From assembly GCF_004793635.1 (NCBI RefSeq), contig NZ_SRXV01000002.1, positions 718,410-782,409 of the forward strand: 64,000 bases of DNA, in the 5' to 3' direction. The notes below the pieces were generated by a model that was given only the letters and a program-made list of their open reading frames with translations, was not told where the DNA came from and did no database searches. Positions 8,126 to 16,824 of this stretch are shown here, in pieces. This stretch comes from Marinicauda pacifica (GTDB lineage Bacteria > Pseudomonadota > Alphaproteobacteria > Caulobacterales > Maricaulaceae). Numbering within the stretch: the first letter of the stretch is position 1; every line of letters starts with the position of its first letter. The translations under genes and the position numbers were made by a program.

Positions 8126-8165
8126 CCTGAAATCCCGGGCGGAGCGAAGCGCAGACCTAAGGACC
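8126..8165 (-). repeat. Degenerate copy of family 1 variant B
   Basis: The stretch AATCCCGGGCGGAGCGAAGC, continuing GCAGACCTAAGGA, aligns with variant B but its right arm has lost complementarity. It looks like a decayed copy. Confidence 0.4.
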
Positions 8166-8198
8166 GTTTGGAGATTGCCCAACCTGAACACTCCCTTC

Positions 8199-8282
8199 TC
8201 TTTCCCAGCGAAAGCTGGGACCCAGGGATCGGAGGGCTCTGCCCGTCTTCTCCTGGATCCTGACTTTCGTCAGGAAAGAGAG
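8199..8282. repeat. Convergent pair of GAAA-tetraloop hairpin repeats
   Basis: TCCCAGC-GAAA-GCTGGGA (8203-8220) is followed by CCCAGGGA. An inverted TCCTGAC/GTCAGGA copy (8258-8275, TTTC on this strand) closes the pair. With the other repeats it fills most of the 640-base gene-free stretch 7669-8311, where no further gene is seen. Confidence 0.7.
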
Positions 8283-8311
8283 TTCTGCTTATCGGAAAGG
8301 CACGCGGCACC

Positions 8312-9670
8312 CTACACCAGCCCTTGGGCGACCAGCGCATCGGCCACGTGGCGGAAACCGGCAATATTCGCGCCGGCCGAGTAGTCGATCTTCCCGGCAG
8401 AGGTCTTGCGCTCATTGCAGATCTTGGCGTGGATGCTCGTCATGATGTCGCGCAGCGAGGTGTCCAGCGTCTCGCGTTCGCGCGACTGGCGCTGGGTGTT
8501 CTGCTGCAGCTCCAGGCCGGATACGGCCACGCCGCCGGCATTGGCCGCCTTGCCCGGTCCGAACAGCACGCCGGCCTCCTCAAAGCGCTCCACCGCCTCC
8601 GGCGTGCAGGGCATGTTCGCGCCCTCGGCCACGACCGTCACGCCATTATCGATCAGCGAGCCAGCAGCGTCCGCGCCAAGCTCGTTCTGCGTGGCGCATG
8701 GCAGCGCCACATCGCACGCGAGCCCCCAGGGCTGCTCGCCGGAGCGCCAGTCGCCGCGTCCGCAGTCCTGCGCATAGTCGGCCAGGCGCTTGCCGTCATC
8801 GAGCGTGTGCGTCTTGAGCCAGGCCAGATCCTCGCGCGTATAGCCGTCCTCCATCACCAGCGTCCCGTCGGAATTGGACAGGGAGATGACCTGCGCTCCG
8901 GCCTCGATGGCCTTCTCGGCAGCATGGATCGCCACATTGCCGGCGCCGGAAATCGCGGCGCGCTGACCGTCCAGCGCCCGTCCCTCAGCCTCCAGCATCG
9001 CCTTGAGGAAATAGACCAGGCCGTAGCCGGTCGCCTCGGTGCGAAGCCGGCTGCCGCCATAGGACAGGCCCTTGCCGGTCATCGAGCCCTCGAACTCGTT
9101 GCGCAAATTCTTGTAGGCGCCGAACAGATAGCCGATCTCGCGTTCGCCGACATTGATGTCGCCGGCCGGGATATCGGTGCGCGGGCCGGTGAAATGCCAG
9201 AGCTGGCCCATGAAGGCCTGGCAGAAGCGCATGATCTCGCTGTCGGAGCGGCCCTTGGGATCGAAATCCGATCCGCCCTTGCCGCCGCCGAGCGACAATC
9301 CGGTCAGCGCATTCTTCAGCGTCTGGTCGAAGGCAAGAAATTTCAGGTCCGACAGGGTGACCTCGGGGTGGAAGCGCAGCCCGCCCTTGTAGGGACCGAC
9401 CGCGTTGCACGCCTGGACGCGCCAGCCGCGATGGACTTCCGTCCCGCCCTCGTCATTCTGCCAGACCACCCGGAAGGCGATCACCCGGTCGGGGATGGCC
9501 AGGCGTTCCAGCACACGGTCCCTGCCATAGGCCTCGTTGGCCTCGACCAGGGGCAGGACATTGCGGGCCACGTCGCGCACCGCCTGATGGTAGGTGTCTT
9601 CGCCCGGCGAGCGTGCGCTCACCCAGTCCATGAACATGTCCAGATCGCACGGCGTGCCGGTCATCGCCAC
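8312..9670 (-). CDS. gdhA: NADP-type glutamate dehydrogenase
   Basis: This interconverts glutamate with 2-oxoglutarate and ammonia. The 452-residue length and motifs are those of the hexameric enzymes: YKGGLRFHPEVTLSDLKFLAF, the glycine-rich LGGGKGGSDFDPKG with the catalytic lysine, PAGDINVGEREIGYLFG, and NAD(P)-domain GAGNVAIHAAEKA. The GTG at 9670 sits six bases after GGAGG; an ATG two codons later (9664) is an equally possible start. It lies 93 bases from the ferredoxin gene on the same strand. NADP use is inferred from the subfamily. Confidence 0.97.
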   Translation of the reverse strand: MAMTGTPCDLDMFMDWVSARSPGEDTYHQAVRDVARNVLPLVEANEAYGRDRVLERLAIPDRVIAFRVVWQNDEGGTEVHRGWRVQACNAVGPYKGGLRFHPEVTLSDLKFLAFDQTLKNALTGLSLGGGKGGSDFDPKGRSDSEIMRFCQAFMGQLWHFTGPRTDIPAGDINVGEREIGYLFGAYKNLRNEFEGSMTGKGLSYGGSRLRTEATGYGLVYFLKAMLEAEGRALDGQRAAISGAGNVAIHAAEKAIEAGAQVISLSNSDGTLVMEDGYTREDLAWLKTHTLDDGKRLADYAQDCGRGDWRSGEQPWGLACDVALPCATQNELGADAAGSLIDNGVTVVAEGANMPCTPEAVERFEEAGVLFGPGKAANAGGVAVSGLELQQNTQRQSRERETLDTSLRDIMTSIHAKICNERKTSAGKIDYSAGANIAGFRHVADALVAQGLV

Positions 9671-9763
9671 TCTCTCCCTCCGGTCGCTGATTGGCTAAGG
9701 GGCGAGTTAGGCCGAACGGGTCACTCCGGCGAGCCGTTCCTGAAATCGGGCAGGCGGACGTCT

Positions 9764-10150
<387 letters not shown>

Positions 10151-10154
10151 CTAT

Positions 10155-11378
10155 TTAGGACAGGAAGTCGCGCATCGCCACACTCAGGTCACGCAGACGT
10201 TCAGGATCGGGCGTCGCGCCCGCCGCAATCATGCGCTGGGCGGCCATGTATTCGGGTCCGCAATTGACCGCCTCGCACGCCACCAGACGCCCCTCGCGCA
10301 GGTGGAACAGGGAAAAACAGCCCTCTTCGGGATCGCCGCGGCGTATCATGGTGTCGGCGCCCTCAATAAGGCCGGCGATCTGCAGTTTGAGTTCGTACTG
10401 GTCCGACCAGAACCAGGGCACCGGATCGTACTCGGCCTCGATACCGAGGATGGACTGGGCCGCGGCCTTGCCCTGCTCGATCGCGTTCTGGACCGATTCC
10501 AGACGCAGATGCCGGTCATAGCGTTTCGAGTAGAAGCGCGCTGCGTCTCCGGCCGCATAGATGTTCGGGTCGCCGGTGCGCGCCTGACCGTCGACGCAAA
10601 TGCCGTCATCGACCGTCAATCCGGCCGCCTCCGCCAAGCTCGTTTCCAGCTCCAGACCGGCCGCGATCAGCACCGCGTCGGCCTCGATCGTCTTGCCGTC
10701 CGTCAGGCGCACACCTGTAGCGAAATCGCCGCCGGTAATGGAATCCACGCATGAGGATACTCTCACATCCACGCCATAACCGCGGTGGATTGCACCGAAC
10801 CAGCCCCCGAGTAATGGGCTGGCCGTGCGCGCCATCGGGCGCTCGGCGGCCTCGATGACGGTGACGTCTATCCCCCGCTTTCGCGCGGAGGCCGCGACCT
10901 CAAGCCCGATATAGCCCGCGCCCACGATCACAAGGTGTTTGAGCCGGCTCATATGCTCGGAGAGCTGGTCGGCCTCGGCCAGGTTGCGCAGCACATAAAC
11001 GCCGGGAAGGTCCGCGCCCGGCAGGGGAAGCCGGCGCGCCTGTCCCCCGGTCGCCAGAATCAGATGATCGTAGGCAATCCGGCTTCCATCGTCGGTCAGC
11101 ACGGCGCTCGCGCTGCGGTCGATGGCCTTGATTCGTGTGTTTTTACGAAGACTTACATCGGCTTTGGCGAACCAGGCTTCCGGCTTCAGCCACAGCCGCT
11201 CCAGCGCCATTTCGCCCGAAAGATAGGCCTTTGACAAAGGCGGGCGCTGGTAGGGCAGGGCCGGTTCGTCCCCGATCAGCGTGACCGGACCCTCATACTT
11301 GCGCTTGCGCAATTCTGCAGCGGCCGACAGGCCGGCCTGTCCGGCCCCGACAATGACAACCCCTGCCTGATCGCCCAT
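10155..11378 (-). CDS. FAD-dependent ferredoxin reductase
   Basis: The 407-residue protein has the FAD-binding GAGQAGLSAAAELRK near the N-terminus, the ATGG segment (ILATGGQARRLPL), the NAD-binding GAGYIGLEVAA, the second FAD motif IYAAGDAARF and a C-terminal reductase domain beginning near WFWSDQYELKLQIAG. This is the putidaredoxin-reductase/rubredoxin-reductase family. It transfers electrons from NAD(P)H to a small ferredoxin, most plausibly the one encoded next to it. The ATG at 11378 gives a normal N-terminus. Confidence 0.94.
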   Translation of the reverse strand: MGDQAGVVIVGAGQAGLSAAAELRKRKYEGPVTLIGDEPALPYQRPPLSKAYLSGEMALERLWLKPEAWFAKADVSLRKNTRIKAIDRSASAVLTDDGSRIAYDHLILATGGQARRLPLPGADLPGVYVLRNLAEADQLSEHMSRLKHLVIVGAGYIGLEVAASARKRGIDVTVIEAAERPMARTASPLLGGWFGAIHRGYGVDVRVSSCVDSITGGDFATGVRLTDGKTIEADAVLIAAGLELETSLAEAAGLTVDDGICVDGQARTGDPNIYAAGDAARFYSKRYDRHLRLESVQNAIEQGKAAAQSILGIEAEYDPVPWFWSDQYELKLQIAGLIEGADTMIRRGDPEEGCFSLFHLREGRLVACEAVNCGPEYMAAQRMIAAGATPDPERLRDLSVAMRDFLS

Positions 11379-11504
11379 GCGCCTGTGATCTCCCGGTTTT
11401 CTGGTGCCGCTTCACGTCCGCGCCATGCCAGCGCCCGGCCGGGAGGAAGTCAAGCCGCGCTGACCGCTTGCAGGGCCTTGCGCCGCGTCCTATCAGCGAA
11501 AGCC

Positions 11505-11954
11505 ATGAGCGCGCGAATTCTCGACCTGCCCGATCCGGACGCCGCCGCCGCCTTCGCGCGCCGGCTCGCCACGCAGCTCGGCGCGGGCGATGCGGTGCTG
11601 CTCTCGGGCGAGCTGGGCGCGGGCAAGACCACGCTGGCGCGCGCCGCGATCGAGGCCCTGACCGGCGAAACCAACATTCCCAGCCCCACCTACACACTGA
11701 TCCAGAGCTATGAGACACGCTCCGGCATCCCGCTCGCACACGCCGACCTGTACCGGGTCGAGGACCCCGACGAACTCGATGAGCTGGGCCTGGAAGAGAG
11801 TTGGCGCGAGGGTATCGCCCTGATTGAATGGCCCGATCGGCTGGTCGAGTATCCCGGCCGCCGCATCGAGATCGAGCTGGAGTTCACACCCGGCGGACGG
11901 CGCGCCGTCCTGCGCGGATTTGGCGGATGGGAGACCCGTCTTGACGACATCTGA
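11505..11954 (+). CDS. tsaE: tRNA threonylcarbamoyladenosine biosynthesis ATPase TsaE
   Basis: TsaE is the ATPase that resets the TsaBD complex making t6A37 in ANN-decoding tRNAs. The 149-residue product has the P-loop GELGAGKTTLARA, the family motif SPTYTLIQSYE, HADLYRV and the C-terminal IEWPDR. The ATG at 11505 is preferred; the upstream extension overlaps the divergent reductase promoter. Its end overlaps the next gene by 14 bases. Confidence 0.95.
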   Translation: MSARILDLPDPDAAAAFARRLATQLGAGDAVLLSGELGAGKTTLARAAIEALTGETNIPSPTYTLIQSYETRSGIPLAHADLYRVEDPDELDELGLEESWREGIALIEWPDRLVEYPGRRIEIELEFTPGGRRAVLRGFGGWETRLDDI

Positions 11955-13047
11955 GAACGATCGCGGCGGGGCTCGCCACGACTTTTTGCAGGCCCATGGC
12001 TGGGGCGATGCGCGCGTCATCCCCTTTCCCGGCGACGCGTCGACGCGCAGCTATTTCCGGCTGGATGACGGGGCCCGGCAGGCCATCCTGATGGATGCCC
12101 CGGCGGCGCGCGAAACGGCGAGCTGCCCGCCCGGCGCCTCGGTGGAGGAGCGGCTCCAGCTTGGCTATACGGCGACGGCGCGGCTGGCGGGAAACAACAT
12201 CGCCGCCTTTGCCGGGATCGCCGAAGCGCTGACCCAGCGCGGGTTTTCCGCGCCCCGCATCGAAGCGGCCGATCTCGACGCCGGACTGGCGATCATCGAG
12301 GATCTGGGCGACGGTTTGTTTGCCCGCCTTATCCCCGACGCGGCGCACGAGGGTATACTCTACGCCGCTGCCATTGATGCGCTGGCCGCTTTGTATCGTT
12401 CCAGTTTTCCCGACACGGTTCACTGGCGCGAAGGCGGGCGCTGGGATGTGCTGGAGTATGACGACACCGCGCTGATTGCCGAAAGCGAACTGTTTCTCGA
12501 CTGGTACGCGGCCCAGCGCGCGGGCGTGACGGTCAGCGACGACATGCGCGATCACTGGCGCGGGCTGTGGCGTGACGCGCTGGCGCAGAGCCGCACGGCC
12601 GAACCCGGCCTGGTGCTGCGTGATTTTCATGCGGAGAATTTGATCTGGCTGCCCGAGCGCGAGGGGCTTGCCCGGGTCGGGCTTCTCGATTTTCAGGACG
12701 CGCTGTTCGGCCACCCGGCCTATGATGTGGTTTCCTTGCTGGAGGATTTGCGGCGCGATGTCAGTCCGGGCCTGCACCAGGCGCTGAAGGACCGCTTCGT
12801 CGAGAAGGCGCGCCTGACAGATACGAAAGGGTTCGAGGCCGCGTATTCCATCCTCGGCGCCCAGCGCAACATGAAGATTTACGGCTTCTGCGTGCGCACC
12901 GCAGTGCGCGATGGCAAGCCGAAATACCTGCCGCTGCTGCCGCGCATGTCGGCCCATCTCAATCGCGACCTCGCCCATCCGGCGCTGGCTGACGTGCGGA
13001 CCTTCGTGGAGCGGTATGTACCGGGCGCGCTGGAGGCCCAGCCATGA
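11941..13047 (+). CDS. amgK: Amino-sugar kinase AmgK (phosphotransferase family)
   Basis: This 368-residue aminoglycoside-phosphotransferase-fold protein has the catalytic LVLRDFHAENLIWL (Brenner motif, H-x-D/N variant) and the metal motif LLDFQDALFGHPAYDV. In the AmgK/MurU peptidoglycan recycling route known from Pseudomonas and Caulobacter, AmgK phosphorylates MurNAc/GlcNAc at the anomeric position. The MurU gene follows with an ATGA overlap, which strongly supports the assignment. The start is TTG at 11941, seven bases after GGGAG and inside the tsaE end; no ATG is available before residue 40. Confidence 0.87.
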   Translation: MTTSENDRGGARHDFLQAHGWGDARVIPFPGDASTRSYFRLDDGARQAILMDAPAARETASCPPGASVEERLQLGYTATARLAGNNIAAFAGIAEALTQRGFSAPRIEAADLDAGLAIIEDLGDGLFARLIPDAAHEGILYAAAIDALAALYRSSFPDTVHWREGGRWDVLEYDDTALIAESELFLDWYAAQRAGVTVSDDMRDHWRGLWRDALAQSRTAEPGLVLRDFHAENLIWLPEREGLARVGLLDFQDALFGHPAYDVVSLLEDLRRDVSPGLHQALKDRFVEKARLTDTKGFEAAYSILGAQRNMKIYGFCVRTAVRDGKPKYLPLLPRMSAHLNRDLAHPALADVRTFVERYVPGALEAQP

Positions 13048-13790
13048 GCGCTAAGAGGCCGAAACGCGCCATGGTCATGGCCGCCGGGCGGGGGACGCGC
13101 ATGCGCCCGCTGACCGACGACCGGTGCAAGGCGCTCGTCGAGGTCGCCGGCCGGCCCCTGATCGACTGGACGCTCGACAAGCTCGATGCGGCGGGCGTCG
13201 AGGAGGCGGTGGTCAATGTCCACCATTTCGCCGACCGGCTCGAAACGCATCTGCAAGCGCGCCGGCGCGGTCCTCGCATTCTGATCTCCGACGAGCGCGA
13301 GGGCCTGCTCGACACGGGCGGAGGCCTCGTCAAGGCTGCGCCAAGTCTTGGCCAAGACCCTGTTTTCGTTGCCAATATTGACGCCCTCTGGATTGACGAA
13401 GGCGAGGCGGAGCTCGACCGGCTCGCGCGCGGCTTCGACCCGGACCTCATGGATTTCCGGCTGCTGCTGTCTCCCATCGGGCAGAATCTGGGCTTCCCCG
13501 GCGCGGGCGATTTCCACCTCGAAGCCGACGGCCGGGTCGCCCGCCGGGGCCAGGGCAGCGGACCGCTGCACGCCTATGCCGGGGTTCAGGTCATGCATCC
13601 GCGTGTGCTCCAGGGTCAGCCGCAGGAAGCCTTTTCTACCAACCGTTTATGGGATGGAGCGCTGGAGAAGGGCCGGGTATTCGGCACGCCCATGCAGGCC
13701 TTCTGGATGCATGTCGGCGACCCTCAGGCGAGAGACGAAGCGCAAAATCGTCTAGGCTTGATTCGCAATGACATCTCCGGACCTGTTTGA
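13044..13790 (+). CDS. murU: N-acetylmuramate-1-phosphate uridylyltransferase MurU
   Basis: The 248-residue nucleotidyltransferase has the signature AAGRGTRMRPLTDDRCKALVEV followed by the substrate loop VANIDALWIDEG. It makes UDP-MurNAc from MurNAc-1-phosphate, closing the recycling bypass that avoids MurA. It starts within the amgK stop (ATGA), preceded by GGAGG, and its last 23 bases overlap addB. The pairing with amgK distinguishes it from general glucose-1-phosphate nucleotidyltransferases. Confidence 0.88.
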   Translation: MSAKRPKRAMVMAAGRGTRMRPLTDDRCKALVEVAGRPLIDWTLDKLDAAGVEEAVVNVHHFADRLETHLQARRRGPRILISDEREGLLDTGGGLVKAAPSLGQDPVFVANIDALWIDEGEAELDRLARGFDPDLMDFRLLLSPIGQNLGFPGAGDFHLEADGRVARRGQGSGPLHAYAGVQVMHPRVLQGQPQEAFSTNRLWDGALEKGRVFGTPMQAFWMHVGDPQARDEAQNRLGLIRNDISGPV

Positions 13791-16700
13791 CCCCCAGCGC
13801 CCCAGCGTTTTCACCCTTCCCGCCTCGGCCGGGTTTCTGGACGCGCTTGCCCGCACGTTGAACCGGGCCTTTCCCGACCCGGACGCCCTTGCCGGCCTGA
13901 CCGTCCTGGTTCCCACGCGGCGTGCCGGACGCGCCCTGGCCGAAGCCTTTGCGCGCACTCGCGAAACCGGCGCGGGCGTTGCGCTTCTGCCGGCCATCCG
14001 CCCCATTGGCGACGTCGATGCCGACGAACCGCCTTTCGAACCTGGCGAACTGGCCGATATCGCACCGCCCGCGGTCGATCCCGCGCGGCGCCGGTTCGAG
14101 CTGGCCAGCCTCATTCTCAAGCGCGAAAGCGCCAGCCGGCGCTCGATGGGGGTCGGCGCGGCGCTTGCTCTGGCAGACGATCTGGCCGGCCTGATCGACG
14201 ACATGGCCACCGAGGAAATCGCCGACCTGTCGCGGCTCGACGAGACCGTGCGCAGCGTGCTGCCTGCGCACATGCAGGAAGCGGCGATGTTTCTCGACAT
14301 CGTCATGGCCGCCTGGCCGGCCCGGCTGGACGAGCTGGGCGTGACCGACCCGGCGGCCCGGCGCTCGGCCCTGCTCAAGGCCCTGGCGCGTCGCTGGCGC
14401 GATCATCCGCCCGAAGCACCTGTAATCGCAGCCGGTTCGACCGGCTCCATTCCCGCCGCGTCCGAGCTTCTGGTCGCAGTCGCCAACCTGCCCAGGGGCG
14501 CGGTCATCCTGCCCGGTCTCGATCACGAGATGGACCAGGCCGGCTGGGACGCGATCGACGACTCCCATCCCCAGCGCTCGATGAAGAGCCTTCTCGACCA
14601 GATGGGGCTGGACCGCGGCGATGTACGCCTCTGGCCGGGCGTCGCGACTGGGCGCCAGGCGGCGGCGCGCGCCCGGGTCATGGGCGAAGCCCTGCGGGCC
14701 GCCGAGGCGACGTCGGACTGGGTCTCTCGCGTTGACGATCTGCGTCAGGGCTGGGGCGAGCGCGTGTTCGAAGATGCCTTCGACGGCTTGTCCATTGTCG
14801 AGGCAGGCAGCGAATCCGAAGAAGCGCGCGCCATCTCCCTCATGCTGCGCGAGACATTGGAGACCCCGGGCCGGACCGCCATCGTCGTGACGCCCGACCG
14901 CGCCCTGGCCCGCCGGATCGCCACCGAGATGCGCCGCTACGGCGTCCCGCTGGACGACTCGGCCGGGGAGGCGCTCTCCGACACGGCATCGGGCGCGTTC
15001 CTGATGCGGATTCTCGATGTCGCGCTGGACCCGGGATCCGCCCTGGCTCTGGCCGCGATGTTTTCTTCTCCTCTTTTCACACTGGGCCGCGAGCGGGCTA
15101 CGCTGCGCCCTCAGCTTGGCCTGATCGAACGCCGGGCCTTGCGCGGACGACGCCCGGGCGAGAATTTTTCCGATGTGCGCCAGCGGGTTGCGGAGGCTTT
15201 CCCGGAGGAAGTCACCGGTCGCCCCTCTCCCCAGTCGCTTCTCGGAGCCGTCGAAGACGCCCTCACCCCGCTGCTGGAGCTCTCCGGGGACCAACCGGCT
15301 GCGCGCTGGGCCGAGGCGCTGGTGCGCGCCGGTGAAGCGCTGAGCGCGGACGAGACCCGCTCCGGGGCGGATCGGTTGTGGGCCGGGGAGGCCGGAGAAT
15401 CGGCCGCCCAGCTGATGCGGGAGTTCCTCCGAGAAGCCGAGATCCTGCCGGAGATGGGATTGCGCGATTTCTCACGCGCCCTGCTGGAGACAGCCCGCAC
15501 GCGGCGCGTGCGGCCGCGGTTTGGCACTCACCCCCGCCTCGCCTTGCTCGGGCCGCTCGAAGCGCGCCTGGTCTCGGCAGACAGGGTGATCCTGGCCGGC
15601 CTGAACGAAGGCGGATGGCCGCCGCGCGCCAAGGTCGATCCCTTCATGTCACGCGGTATGCGCGCGGCGGTCGGCCTGTCCGCGCCCGAACGCCGCTTCG
15701 GCCTGGCCGCACACGATTTTGCGCAGCTGGCCATGGGGTCCGACGTGATCCTCACCCGTTCGCGCCGTGTCGACGGCGCGCCGGCAGTGGCCTCGCGCTG
15801 GCTCTGGCGCCTGCAGACACTGGCCCGCGGCGCCTTGGGCAAGGAGGCCGAGCACGCCCTGGCGCCGGCAGTCGACTATTGCGGTTTCGCCCGTCGAACC
15901 GACACGCCCTCGCGCGAGTTCGGGACCGCGATCCGGCCGCCTGAGCCCGCACCGCCGGTCGAGGCCCGGCCTCGCCAGCTTTCGGTGACCCGGATCGAGA
16001 CCTGGATTCGCGATCCGTACTCGATCTACGCGCGCTATATCCTGGAACTGAAGCAACTCGATCCGCTGGACCGGCCGGCCGGTCCGCCCGAACGCGGCAC
16101 GGCCTATCACGACGCCCTCCACCGCTGGACGCAAACCCTGCCCGACTCCGAGGTCCTGCCGGGCGATGCCGTGGAACGCCTGGTCGAGACCGGGCGCGAG
16201 GCCCTGCTCGCAGCCGGCTTCAGCGAAGCGGAGCTGGGCTTGGAACTGCCGCGCTTTGCCCGCGTCGCGCGCTTCATTACCGAGTGGGAGACGGACCGGC
16301 GGGAGATGGAAATCCGGCCCGTCGCGCTGGAATGCGAAGGCAGTCTGACATTCGAAAGCCTCGCAGGGCCTTTCACCCTGACCGCCCGCGCGGACCGGAT
16401 CGACATGAACCAGACCGGCGCTCTGGAAATCATCGACTTCAAGACGGGACGGATTCCGGGGAAGAAGGAGGTCGAGGTCGGCTTCGCACCGCAGCTGCCG
16501 CTGGAGGCCGCGATCGCGGCCCATGGCGGCTTTGCCGACGCGCCAAGCCACGAGAGCGAAGACCTGCTCTATGTCCGCATATCAGGCGGGCGCGAACCCG
16601 GCATGGAAGCCTCCGCCGTAGGCAAGACCGAGGCCATCGAACTGGCCGAGACCGCGCTTTCGCGCCTGCAGGACTGGGTCGCGAAATTCGATGACCCGGC

Positions 16701-16824
16701 CCGCACCTATCCCAGCCAACCGCGCGCGAAATACACGCACGACTATGGCGAGTACGACCATCTTGCCCGGCGCAAGGAATGGGCGAGCGCGCCCGAAGCG
16801 GGTGACGGGGGAGCGGGAGGATGA
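13768..16824 (+). CDS. addB: Double-strand break repair nuclease AddB
   Basis: AddB is the second subunit of the AddAB helicase-nuclease, which resects DNA ends for RecA. The 1018-residue protein has a degenerate helicase-like N-terminal half without a clear P-loop and a C-terminal PD-(D/E)xK nuclease with IIDFKTGRIPGKKEVEVGF and a QLPLEAAI segment. No cysteine cluster surrounds the nuclease, so the Fe-S staple of Bacillus AddB is absent, as I recall for the alphaproteobacterial type. It is embedded between murU and addA with overlaps on both sides. Confidence 0.95.
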   Translation: MTSPDLFDPQRPSVFTLPASAGFLDALARTLNRAFPDPDALAGLTVLVPTRRAGRALAEAFARTRETGAGVALLPAIRPIGDVDADEPPFEPGELADIAPPAVDPARRRFELASLILKRESASRRSMGVGAALALADDLAGLIDDMATEEIADLSRLDETVRSVLPAHMQEAAMFLDIVMAAWPARLDELGVTDPAARRSALLKALARRWRDHPPEAPVIAAGSTGSIPAASELLVAVANLPRGAVILPGLDHEMDQAGWDAIDDSHPQRSMKSLLDQMGLDRGDVRLWPGVATGRQAAARARVMGEALRAAEATSDWVSRVDDLRQGWGERVFEDAFDGLSIVEAGSESEEARAISLMLRETLETPGRTAIVVTPDRALARRIATEMRRYGVPLDDSAGEALSDTASGAFLMRILDVALDPGSALALAAMFSSPLFTLGRERATLRPQLGLIERRALRGRRPGENFSDVRQRVAEAFPEEVTGRPSPQSLLGAVEDALTPLLELSGDQPAARWAEALVRAGEALSADETRSGADRLWAGEAGESAAQLMREFLREAEILPEMGLRDFSRALLETARTRRVRPRFGTHPRLALLGPLEARLVSADRVILAGLNEGGWPPRAKVDPFMSRGMRAAVGLSAPERRFGLAAHDFAQLAMGSDVILTRSRRVDGAPAVASRWLWRLQTLARGALGKEAEHALAPAVDYCGFARRTDTPSREFGTAIRPPEPAPPVEARPRQLSVTRIETWIRDPYSIYARYILELKQLDPLDRPAGPPERGTAYHDALHRWTQTLPDSEVLPGDAVERLVETGREALLAAGFSEAELGLELPRFARVARFITEWETDRREMEIRPVALECEGSLTFESLAGPFTLTARADRIDMNQTGALEIIDFKTGRIPGKKEVEVGFAPQLPLEAAIAAHGGFADAPSHESEDLLYVRISGGREPGMEASAVGKTEAIELAETALSRLQDWVAKFDDPARTYPSQPRAKYTHDYGEYDHLARRKEWASAPEAGDGGAGG

